The translations under genes were made by a program, and so were the position numbers. The notes under the pieces were generated by a model. The model was not told the origin of the DNA. It made no database searches and saw only the letters and a list, made by a program, of their open reading frames with translations. Below, piece after piece: positions 1 to 8,717 of a stretch of DNA of 44,125 nt (the first letter of the stretch is position 1; every line of letters starts with the position of its first letter). The DNA comes from Ettlia oleoabundans (lineage: Eukaryota; Chlorophyta; Chlorophyceae; Chlamydomonadales): assembly GCA_019693395.1 (NCBI GenBank), contig JAAMXP010001230.1, positions 1,742 to 45,866 of the forward strand, read 5' to 3'.

Positions 1-100
1 GGGGGGGAGTCATTGCCTGCGTTCTATCAACGAACAACCCAAGTGTGCATGTCTTCCGTTGCAAGTATGGCGCCCATAAACGCGAGGGAGAGCGGCGTGC

Positions 101-591
101 CTGTAGGCTTTTCGGCTGGTGCCAACACTGCTCTCAAAGCGGCGCAGGCGCTGAGCAAGCTCGCTGTCCCGCCCCGACAGCGCCGTGGCCAGTAGCAGCT
201 GAGTGGCATAGCGGATGATTTTAAGGACCTGCACAGGACGGCTCGGCAAGGGGCGAAGCCCAGGGCGGCAGTGATGGGGCTCAAGCAAGGACGACTGCAG
301 CCAGGCGCCGCTACCAGGCGGCGGTTGAGGGGCGGGCGCGTGCCGCGGCGGTCGTTTAGCGAGAAGTCCCGGCGTTTTCGTGTCTTGAAATGTCTTCCAG
401 TGTTTCTTAGCTCTGTTGGCCTTCCGCGAGTCCCCGCAGCACGGGGTTCCGAAACCGAGCTGCAGAACGGGTCACTTTTCGCTCCTTGCTTATTATGCAA
501 ACAATCAAACGTACTATACCTTGTCAATGCCGTCCCTGCGCTCCAAAAAGGCGACCGTAATGTCCAGCAAGTCTGGTGATTTTGCTGCCAT
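101..591 (-). CDS. PEX11: PEX11 peroxisomal membrane elongation factor, 5' part (partial)
   Basis: PEX11 proteins are amphipathic peroxisomal membrane proteins that elongate peroxisomes before fission. Exon 1 runs 591-520 (ATG at 591) and encodes 24 residues ending FLERRDGIDK. Its donor is AAG|GTATAG. Exon 2 runs 228-101 after the acceptor CTGTGCAG and begins VLKIIRYATQLLLATAL. It reaches FESSVGTSRKAYR, the family signature (KLLKISRYAT and FESSVGVSRKAFRLGK in Arabidopsis PEX11A, from memory). The frame then leaves the family pattern exactly at a TACAG|GCACGC junction, so a GC-AG intron is inferred. The exon with LGKF and the rest of the protein lies beyond position 1. Only about 66 of the usual 230-250 residues are visible. 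The start is the first ATG of the frame and matches the short N-terminus of plant PEX11A. Family assignment is strong; the GC donor is inference. Confidence 0.8.
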
Positions 592-2005
592 GGCGCTGCC
601 TTGCCCTCATAAACGTATAAAATGGATGTAAATTTGTCAACCAGCAAAATAACAACGAAATAGGGTTATCCTGCCCCAGCACGATATAGCACGCCACTAG
701 GTGCTGCTGGCGCCCGCCTGGCGTCTGTGCTCCTTCCTGTGGTTTCCCTGGAGCGGACAGGTGAGCTGCTCCAGCTGCCACCCGCCACAACCTTGCCCCC
801 CTCTTGACCTTGGGCAGCGTTATGCAAGTGCAGTAGCACGTACTCTCGTAATCACGATTCAAAATTCCCCGTTGCAGGGCAGTGTGTTTACCGAAATGGG
901 AAAAACACAAAAGCACATACTGCCCGCGGCAGAAGAATTCACAACAACCTAGAATATCAGGCTGGAAGGAGATGAAGATGAATTAAGGAGGTAAGCTTGT
1001 GACAGAGGAAAGAGCCATGGCAGGCGTAAAGGGCAAGAAGGCAGGTGAGTGCTTGCGACATGTAAATGGCAGCAGCATGTGCGGCTATATATAGTGGTAC
1101 GGTTGAACATGAAGGTGTAAGGGATACAATCTTGCAGGGGAAGACACAACAGAGCGCCAGGCAATGACAGGCACCAACAGAAGTTTGTGGTGTCGGCAGG
1201 CAAGACCAAATCAGCAAATCAGGGAAGCAGCAGGAGACTGGGTAGAGCGGGACGGCGCCGTGTGCTTGTGGGGTCGGCAATGGTAAGCTGGCTGACGTAA
1301 AAAGTGAGCAGATAAAAGGCCGTCCACCTCCCCTATGCGGCAGAATTCCTTCGCCCAGCCCCCTGATGTGGCCTCAGCAGGCGAATTTGCCAAAGCGCCA
1401 GCTCAGCACTAGGGTGCCCAGCTTCAGCCAAAGAAAGCAGCTACGCTCGTCAGCATGTGAGGCACAAATGAACTGATCAGGGAAGTGCTTGTGGGGTTGC
1501 TGTACAGCTTTTGGGGCAGCAGCTTCTGCCCTATCTAGGGCAGGGGTGGATCGCCCGCGGTGGCTGGCTTCTCGTTGGGCCCCAGCCTTTCTGGAGACAA
1601 CAACGCCGGCTTACGGACAACATACTCCTGCAAAGGGTGTCGAAATCAAGGAACGTTGAGGCCAGGCAGGTAGGCTGTCAAGAGGGCAGGAAGGAGGGTG
1701 GCAAGCAGGATGCAATCAAACAGGCGGGATGCATTTGCAGGCAGAAAACCACACTCTCAAGAGCAGCGGAGGTACCCTGCCTGCCGCTCAGCATCCCCAG
1801 GGTCTTCGGGCCGGCAAACCCCAACAAAGCCAGCAGGCTTAGTGCAACACAGCAGGATGAAGAGTTGCCAGCACACGTACCCTGCCAGACACCAGCCCTG
1901 CCGTAGCACGATGGCAGTGCACCGCACTGCAGCACACTGCACCAATGAGCACCAAAGCGTGGTGCCTGGGGAAAAGACCCTATGCCCAGGCAGCAGAATG
2001 CAACC
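592..2005. other. Intergenic stretch between PEX11 and hydrolase 1
   Basis: This holds the PEX11 upstream region and the 3' flank of hydrolase 1. Open frames here (for example 1511-1906 plus and 1678-2244 minus) are low-complexity, lack plausible start and splice context and resemble no family I know. No RNA gene, TGTAA on the minus strand, or repeat of note was seen. Confidence 0.5.
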
Positions 2006-5000
2006 CTAGCCCACCTGCGCCAACTGGTTGAGGTCTGCCTGCCCCGACACCTCGAACCACTTGAGTATGGCTGTGGTGTAGTCACCCACAATCTCGTGAT
2101 CGCCAAAGGCAATGTTGAGCTGCGGTGAGGGAAAAAGGAAGGAAAATAGGGTGAAAACAAAACGCAGATGGGAAACATATGGGCAGGCAGGCAGGACAGG
2201 GCAGGACAGCCAATTTGAGGAAGGGGCGGCCTGCGCCCCGGCATTGATCATTGCTGACTGCATGCATGCAGGGCATGAGAGAGGCGCGCAGTCCAGCCAG
2301 CCAGCCACCCAGCCCCAGCGTCTCTCACCAGCTCTGCAAACAGGGCATGGGGAAAAAGACGAGAGCAGTACAAGCACGAGTGGCATTTGGTGGTTGTTGG
2401 AGTTGATCCGCACCAGCATGAGCATCAGCAAAATGTAGCGATGCGGAAAACAACAGCTGTGCACAAAGTGCGCCAGGCAGCATCAGCAAGCACAGGATGA
2501 ACTGCTATTACAAAGCGGTGTGGCAGCACCAAGCATCAAAGAGAAGCGGCACCACCACCGCCACCGTACCAGCAGCAGCATCCCAGGAAGTTTTGCGGGC
2601 TTGGAGGCGGGCGGCAGCGGGTCCAGCCCCACACCAGCAACACACCACCAGAATGGCACAGGAACACCTTGTGTGCATGCACGTACGAAAGTAATGAGGC
2701 GGCAGTGGCTCACCGCCGACATCGGACCCATCTGCTACGAGGCTGTTGGTGGGGTCTGACCCATCCAGTGCAGGCACCATCCGCGCCAGCTCACGCTGCA
2801 GGGCAAGACGACACAAGTGGAAGTAGACGTGGTCCTATAGAGGATGGATAAAACCTAAGCGGCAGGAGCAGCTGCCCCAGGGGCGGTACGCCCACGCTAT
2901 GTGGCGCAGGCCACTGATCGTGGTAATTAACGCAAGTGTCGGCGTGACAGCATCCTCCCACACCACGAAAAGCAAGGATTGCCGTGCTGGGGGGGCTGCA
3001 CCACCCAACGGCCACCAGCCACCATTGCCAGTAGATACCCCCTCCAGACCACCGCTAGATGCATGAACACTGTCAGGCAGCCACTTGGGCCACCACCCGC
3101 CCACACACCCGCCAGTTGTAGCCGTCAAAGCCGCTGCGCGGGTCGTCTGTGACGTTGCCTTCCTCATCCAGGATGCCCAGCTGCAGCCAGCGACAGACAG
3201 GTACAGGCAGCAACAGGCAAGGGCAGCTTGGAACAGCCAGCAAGGCTTAAGAAATGTAACCGATTGCTTGGTGAGTTCCAGTCGCAGTAGAGGCGGCTCA
3301 AAGTGCCGAGTTGCCACGGCGAGGCGAGGAAAGCCGGAAGGAGCGAAGAGGCGGTGTTCTAAGGGACGGCAACAGGTTCCCACCCACCTCCTTAAGTGAT
3401 TCCACCGTCCTCCTGGAGAGCTGAGGGCTGATGTCGGTGGTTTGGTCGGAGAAGAAAGTAGGGTACACCTGCCGGCTGTACACCTGCAGGCGCGCGTGGC
3501 ACACAGTCAGCAGCTCCATAATCACAGAAGCCCGGCAGCGGCTCGCCAACACGTGATACACAGTCAGCAGCTCCAGAAGGCCGGCAGCGGCTCAGCAACA
3601 AGCGGCTAAGCGCAGGCTGCTCATCGGGCTGTGCGGGGCCAGGCACAAGGACGCACGTGCTGCGCTCAAGCAACTTTGAGCAGGTGCGCATGCAGGCAAG
3701 CAGATGGGAAGGGAGCAGGCACTACGCGGCAGGCAGGCAGGCAGGCAGGCAGGGCCCCACAATTCTTTGATGGTGGCAAAGGTCGAAGCTGTTGTAGGGC
3801 TTCACCTCTATGATTTGAGAGGGCACTCCCTGCTCAGCTAGAACCGCCCGGTTGCGCCGTATGCGGTCGGCGGTATCAACGTCGGCAACCATCGAAACAA
3901 AGGCCACCGGAGGCCAGTCGCCCCACTGCAACATGGGAAAGGGAGGGGGATGGGAGGTTTTCATGCAGGGGGCGTCAGAATCACATGAGAGATCATTTGA
4001 TGCACAGGAACGGCAGGCCCTGTGCTCGCAGAACGCGGGGTGCTAGTCGGTCAGTCGCTGGCGCCCCATGAGCCAGACCAGCACAACAGCAAGGTGGGCT
4101 TTGCGAACACACACCACACAGCCCCGGTCTCCCGTGCCAAAAAAGAGCAGTAAGGTGCGATGCGTCAGTGCAATGGCAGTGGGGCTAGGCATTGCAGAAA
4201 CCAACCCAGGCAGTTCTTCTCGACTGTCATGTAGAGCTGCAATTATAGGTCAGCAGCTTATTGACAACTGCAGCTCATTACTCACACTGTAATCCACATT
4301 GTCTGGGTCAACCGACAGCACCTCACTAAAGATTCCCGCCAGCAGCCCGGGCATCTCACTCGGCAGCCGCACGGCAAAGCCGCCTCCAGAGGACACCCCG
4401 CCCGCATAGAGCGGCATGCCCTGGGCACAGGTGGGCGGGCGGGGGTGTGTAAGAAGGTGGATTGGGGTCGCTTGGGGGTTGGGGTTTGGGTTTGGGTTTG
4501 GGGTGGGTGGTGGGTGGGTGGGGTATGGGGGGGGGGGCCCGGTGCGGGGCGGCAGGAGGCAAGCTTGCGGATCTCAAGGTGGCAGTGTGTAGTGATCAAG
4601 CCGACCAGGGAGGGGTATTTACCACCTTATCGTCGGGCACAGGCCTCCATAATAAAATATACGCATCCGTCGATTTGTGGAATAAGCAGCTTGAACCAAC
4701 TCAACATTATGGCACGGAGTCACCTGCATCCCCAACTGCGCTCGCAGCTGCAGCAGAGCTGCTATCGCGCTGTCCCTGTCATTCGCCCACCTGCACAAAA
4801 AGAAGATAAGCACACATCTACATGGTGTTGCATGCTTTCTTGCACGTAGATAGAAGCTAACCGAGCGAAAGCCACCTGCACGTTGGCAGCAAAATTAAGC
4901 CACAACTGCAGCAATCCCGCCAAACCGTAGCCCCGCTGTTCCTGCTACAACCTGTGCTCCTGATTTGGCAGCTGTCCAACGCAAAGGCAGCGCAAAAGGC

Positions 5001-6152
5001 TGGCTGGTGTAGCAGGTGAACAGCCAGAGACATGCATGCAACGTAGATGTGTCTGCGGCTACTATGGCCACTTCCGGAGGTGCGTGGAGGTGGGGGGCCA
5101 GGTCATGGTTGTGTTTGAAACATGTGCATGTCGGTTTACGAGTAACAAATCAATCAAGCTTGTGTGTTGTGAATCGTCCTGGCTATTCTGCTGGTTACTC
5201 ACGAGAAGCACTTTTTGGGGTCCACCTCCTCCTGCCTGTTCAGCGAGTTCATGGCCGCAAAGGCATAGCCCATGGCCATCGCCTGCTTGGTGTGAGCCAC
5301 CTCGTGAGGCAGACCTGCGGTTAGAGGAACAAAACAAACTTGGCTGATGCTCAAGTGGGCACTGCAGTGAGGTGATGGTGGCTTCGGGGCGGACATGGGG
5401 CGATGGTAGTGCCGACAGGTGGGCAATGGCAGGCTGACTGGACAGATGGCCGCATCGTCTTATAACAGTCACTCATACCACCCATAAGGTCCTGCTGTGC
5501 ACACCAAGGCACGTCGGGCTCTTCATTTCCATTCCTGGTATGCCACAGCTGCTAAGCGCTCCCAGCGTTGATGATTACACCACTCCCCACCCCCCTTGGT
5601 ACCGCCCCGCCCCTGCCCATGGCCACAAACCCACACGTACCACCATCACCACGCACCTCGGCACTCTGGGCAGGCCTCCTGCTTGGGCCAGAAGTCGTAT
5701 GCATTATGCATGCACCCGTGGAAGAACATGAGGAGCCCCCTGGGCTGCTGGGGCACCTCGTAGTAAATCTCGCGCCCTGCCAAGCTGATCTGGCTGGGAG
5801 TCATCAGGGCTTTACCCTCGCGGTTGACTCCCACATCTGCCTCCCGCGGGGCTTCGTCGCTGCTGACGCTGTGGCTGCCGTCTGCATAGCTGGGTGCTGG
5901 CAAGCCGCTGAGGGCAGCTGTGCCATCCCAGTTCCGCTCGTCCCAGCTGGGAGCAGGGGCAGGCGCAGTGGAGAAATCAGCGGTGCTCGCAGGTGCTTCA
6001 TCAATGATGGGGCTGGGCTGCGGGCTATTCTCGTGGTCGGCTGCTGCCAGCGGCAAGCCGCCGAATAGAAGCAAAAGGCTGATAAGGAGCGGGGCAGCCG
6101 CGGCAGCGGCCGAGCCCGCGCGGCAGTGGCCGACACGGGTGGCTTGCATCAT
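2006..6152 (-). CDS. Secreted alpha/beta-hydrolase, paralogue 1 (10 exons, 445 aa)
   Basis: Likely a secreted or lumenal esterase/lipase-like enzyme of the alpha/beta-hydrolase fold; the substrate is unknown. Exons: 6152-5657, 5314-5203, 4790-4724, 4420-4286, 3925-3806, 3483-3388, 3180-3109, 2834-2714, 2333-2329, 2119-2006; 1338 nt, no frame break. Residues 1-38 form a signal peptide (poly-Ala then LLISLLLLFGG). Residues about 40-115 are a Pro/Ser/Ala linker missing from the two paralogues. The oxyanion-type FFHGC motif is at 144-148, CPEC at 161-164, the nucleophile elbow GVSSG at 233-237 (Ser235), and the conserved C-terminal HEIVGD at 416-421, whose His may complete the triad. The elbow differs from GISAG in the other copies. 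Exon 9 is only 5 nt and is needed to keep the frame. The start is the first ATG after an upstream GTG-opened frame. Family fold is confident, specificity unknown. Confidence 0.8.
2329..2333 (-). other. 5-nt microexon of hydrolase 1
   Basis: On the minus strand the sequence reads TTTGCAG|AGCTG|GTGAGA, a perfect acceptor and donor around five bases. The preceding exon ends in phase 1 (G|) and the following one starts in phase 0 (CTC AAC). Inserting AGCTG gives Glu-Leu-Leu-Asn-x-Ala-Phe, aligned with Glu-Gln-Leu-Asn-x-Ala-Phe in paralogue 3. Without it the C-terminal exon is out of frame. Confidence 0.7.
3501..3600. repeat. Imperfect ~50-bp direct repeat in hydrolase 1 intron 5
   Basis: The block starting ACACAGTCAGCAGCTCC at 3501 recurs at 3558. 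Both copies continue to GGCAGCGGCTC, the second with a short internal deletion. It lies just upstream (in transcript sense) of the exon 6 acceptor. It is probably a local slippage duplication. Confidence 0.8.
3728..3751. repeat. (GGCA)6 microsatellite
   Basis: Six perfect GGCA units in intron 5 of hydrolase 1, about 55 nt beyond the exon 5 donor. Confidence 0.9.
4473..4538. repeat. G-rich tract with GGGTTT units
   Basis: The plus strand shows consecutive runs GGGGGTT, GGGGTTT, GGGTTT, GGGTTT, GGGG and then (GGGT)n and poly-G. It lies in intron 3 of hydrolase 1, so the pre-mRNA carries the C-rich strand. The G strand could form quadruplexes. It lacks the adenine of plant or Chlamydomonas telomere repeats. 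Confidence 0.75.
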
Positions 6153-7066
6153 CTCCAGCCCTGGAACGGATGGCGGCGGCCTGAACGCTGGCACAGAGCC
6201 AGCAATGTACGCGCCCTGAATCCCTGCACTATTGCAGCAAATGCGGCAGCGTTCAAAGACCAGCAGAGGACTGAAAAGCTTCGTCCATTCCCATCGATAC
6301 TTACTGCCCTCCCAAAGTTTATTTCAAGCAAAAAATGCGGGTTGCTGCGGGAGGTCGGGAGCACGTGTAGACACCCCGACCGCCACGCACCTATCTCCCA
6401 ATTAAGCTTAGCCGGACATTATTGTGGTTGCCGGCCGCCGAGGAATCGAAGGTTTGCCGGGAGGCACATTGATGACCAGTCGAGGGTCTGACGCAGCTGT
6501 CAGACAGCAGGGCAGCTGGAGTGGTGGTTGCATTCCGCTGGAGAAAGCCATGGATCCTTGGTATTTATGTTCCCAAAATTCGACATGATTGCTAGACGCC
6601 TGAAGGGCCGGAGGCGACCCAGATTGAAAGAAACCCAGCGCCAACCAGCGTGTGGCTCATGGCCCACCTTATGGGACATATGGTCTGGATGTGTTGAGCA
6701 AAGGCCAGAACCGTGCAATTTGGCATGCCTTGATCACGGTTTACAGGCTTTAATATCCCAGCAAAAGGAGCACGGTCTTATAATAAACCGGCAATGTGCA
6801 ATGCGGTTATTGCAAGGCATTGGGATACCGGATGCGCCCCGGGCTGATACAAGAAATGGACAGACACTCATTAGTAACTTTTGTGCAGTAATTGAAACAT
6901 GGAACGCCTGGGTGGCGACAGCAAGGTCAGGCCGGAACTGATCAAGGTGAGGGAAGTTGAACAAATACACAATGTGGGATCCGTGTCATGCTGGGAAATG
7001 GGACATGCGTCATGCTGGCCATGGCAGGGAAAAGTAGAGGAAAGATATGTACGCATGGGTGCTGCT
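6153..7066. other. Intergenic: hydrolase 1 promoter and alanine-rich gene 3' flank
   Basis: No coding signal was found on either strand. It holds the 5' flank of hydrolase 1 and the 3' flank of the alanine-rich gene, with one TGTAA on the minus strand at 6741-6745. Confidence 0.5.
6741..6745 (-). terminator. Candidate poly(A) signal TGTAA of the alanine-rich gene
   Basis: TTACA on the plus strand (TGTAA on minus), about 320 nt past the stop at 7067. TGTAA is the usual chlorophyte polyadenylation word. The distance is long but typical of algal 3' UTRs. Confidence 0.4.
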
Positions 7067-8443
7067 TCAAAGCGCGGTGTGCTGTGGAACAACCCCAAGT
7101 CCTTGCTCGTTCCCTGCCGATTTCGATTCTTCCACTGGCATCTCCCGCAACGCCGCATTTTGTTGAGCATTCAGCACAGTCGCTCCTTGTGCTACCTTTC
7201 CGGCTGCTGCTGTGTTTGCGACCTGTCCTGCTGCCTCTGCTTGCTCTATCTTCATCGCGTCTGAGGCATTTGCTGCAGGAGCGCTTGCCATTGCGCCTGC
7301 TGCTGCTCCTTGATTTGCTGCGTGCCCCATCGTCTCAGCAGTTGCCGCTCCCCCTGTCACAATTGTTTGCTCATCTTGCCCTGCCACAAGTGTGTCTCCT
7401 TGTTTCACTGCCGTTGAAGCGCCTGCTTCTGCGTCGGTTGCAGCAGCGTTTGCCAGCCCGCCTACTGCTGGTGCTGCTGCGTTTGCCTTGCCCACTGCCC
7501 CACCGCCAACCGCCTTCCCTGCAACTACTGTGTTTGTGACTGCCCCAGGTAGGAGGGTCGCCGTCCCCGGTGCTGCTGCATTGCCCATGGCTGCAGCGAC
7601 AGCAGCCTTCCCTGCTGCCGCTGTGTCTGATGCATCCTCCATGGTCCCAGTACCAGGCACTTGCCCAGCCGTCGCACTGATCTCCCCTTCCGCAGCCACC
7701 CCTGGCGCCTTATCTGCCTCAGATTTCAGTGCCGCTCTGGCCGCGGTTGCCGCCTTGGCTGCCGCCGCCGCCTTGGCTTCTGCCGCCGCTTTGGCTGCTG
7801 CTGCTGCCTTGGCTGCCTTATCCGCTGCCGCTCTGGCCGCTGCCGCTTTCGCCGCCGCCATTCTAGCTGGCGCCCTTCTGGCTGCCGCCGCCGAGCTTTC
7901 CGCTTCAGCCGCAACCGCAGCTTCAGCGAGCTCTTTCTCCAGCGCAGCCTGCTGGCTCGCCGCTGCTATGGCTGCTGCACGCTCTGCCGCCTCTGCTGCA
8001 ATGGCTGCTGCACGCTCTGCCGCCTCTGCCTCCTCCTCAGCATGCTCGTCGGTCTTGTACCGGAACCGCCCCGCTGCTTTGGAGGAGCGCCAGGCTGGGA
8101 AGGTGATGTCCCCTTCTGGGTTGGTCTTAAGCCAATCAACATATGCTGCATACATCTCACCCCAGTTGTCCTTCTTGCCGGTCGTGGTTGCAAGATAATC
8201 CCCCACCTGCAGCAGCAAACCAGAAACGCCTTTGTTTGGGATGCATTCAACATGCAGTGCATCTGGCACGCTGGTGGGGCAGGTGTGCCTTTGCTCTCAC
8301 ATGTCCAATCAATATACAGAACATGCACTACACCACAGTCTGCTAACCTGCATAGCTGCAAGCTTCAGAGCCTCGTCGTCCTGCAGATGTGGCTGCTGCT
8401 GCCGCTGCGGGTCAAGATTGGCCGTCTGCTTTTTGATCTGCAT
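7067..8443 (-). CDS. Alanine/lysine-rich LEA-like protein (2 exons, 411 aa)
   Basis: Exons 8443-8348 (32 codons, starting MQIKKQTANLDPQ) and 8206-7067 join in phase 0 across GTTAGC...TGCAG. The first ~85 residues are a conventional, possibly folded segment containing DNWGEMYAAYVDWLK and DITFPAWRSSKAAGRFRYK. Then comes a long Ala/Glu/Lys/Arg helix-prone tract, with the duplicated unit AERAAAIAA and many AAAKA blocks. A Gly/Ala/Thr-rich disordered tail follows. There is no signal peptide or membrane segment. The composition resembles LEA or histone-H1-like tails, but no LEA motif can be claimed. It lies between two hydrolase paralogues on the same strand, yet shares nothing with them. An in-frame TGA lies 24-26 nt upstream of the chosen ATG. 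That ATG itself sits in a possible acceptor (ATATGCAG|ATC), so a further 5' exon is possible. Function unknown. Confidence 0.6.
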
Positions 8444-8717
8444 ATCACACCAGGCCAAGGCTAATACTCAACGCCTAAGGCAAAAAGGGATGGCGAAGGA
8501 TACTTTTAAACCCCAGTCTGCAGCTGCCAGTCACGGCATAATCCACCGTCATGAGCCGTCCTTTAACAAAAAAACAGGCAGTGACACCCAACAGCCTAGC
8601 TGGTTGCAGGCAGTTGCTTGGTCAAGCCAGGGCCAGAAGGTGGGAAGCTCTCCTGGCTCAAAGGCAGGCAGCCAGCCTGCCCAACACTAGAGCCGGCGCA
8701 TTGAGGCATATGGCCAG

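Noticed and set aside
27..647. 206-codon open frame on the minus strand
   Set aside because: It overlaps the PEX11 exons in another frame, is Arg/Pro/Ser-rich and crosses the PEX11 intron; the PEX11 frame matches a family and this one does not.
1511..2244. 131- and 188-codon frames on opposite strands
   Set aside because: Low-complexity, no splice-consistent continuation, no recognised motif; the minus one overlaps the last exon and intron of hydrolase 1 out of frame.
4473..4538. Interstitial telomere repeat
   Set aside because: Units are GGGTTT without the A of TTTAGGG or TTTTAGGG.
7392..8464. Two plus-strand frames of 267-268 codons, one almost pure Ala/Ser/Pro
   Set aside because: They are antisense reflections of the Ala codons (GCN read as NGC) of the minus-strand alanine-rich gene.
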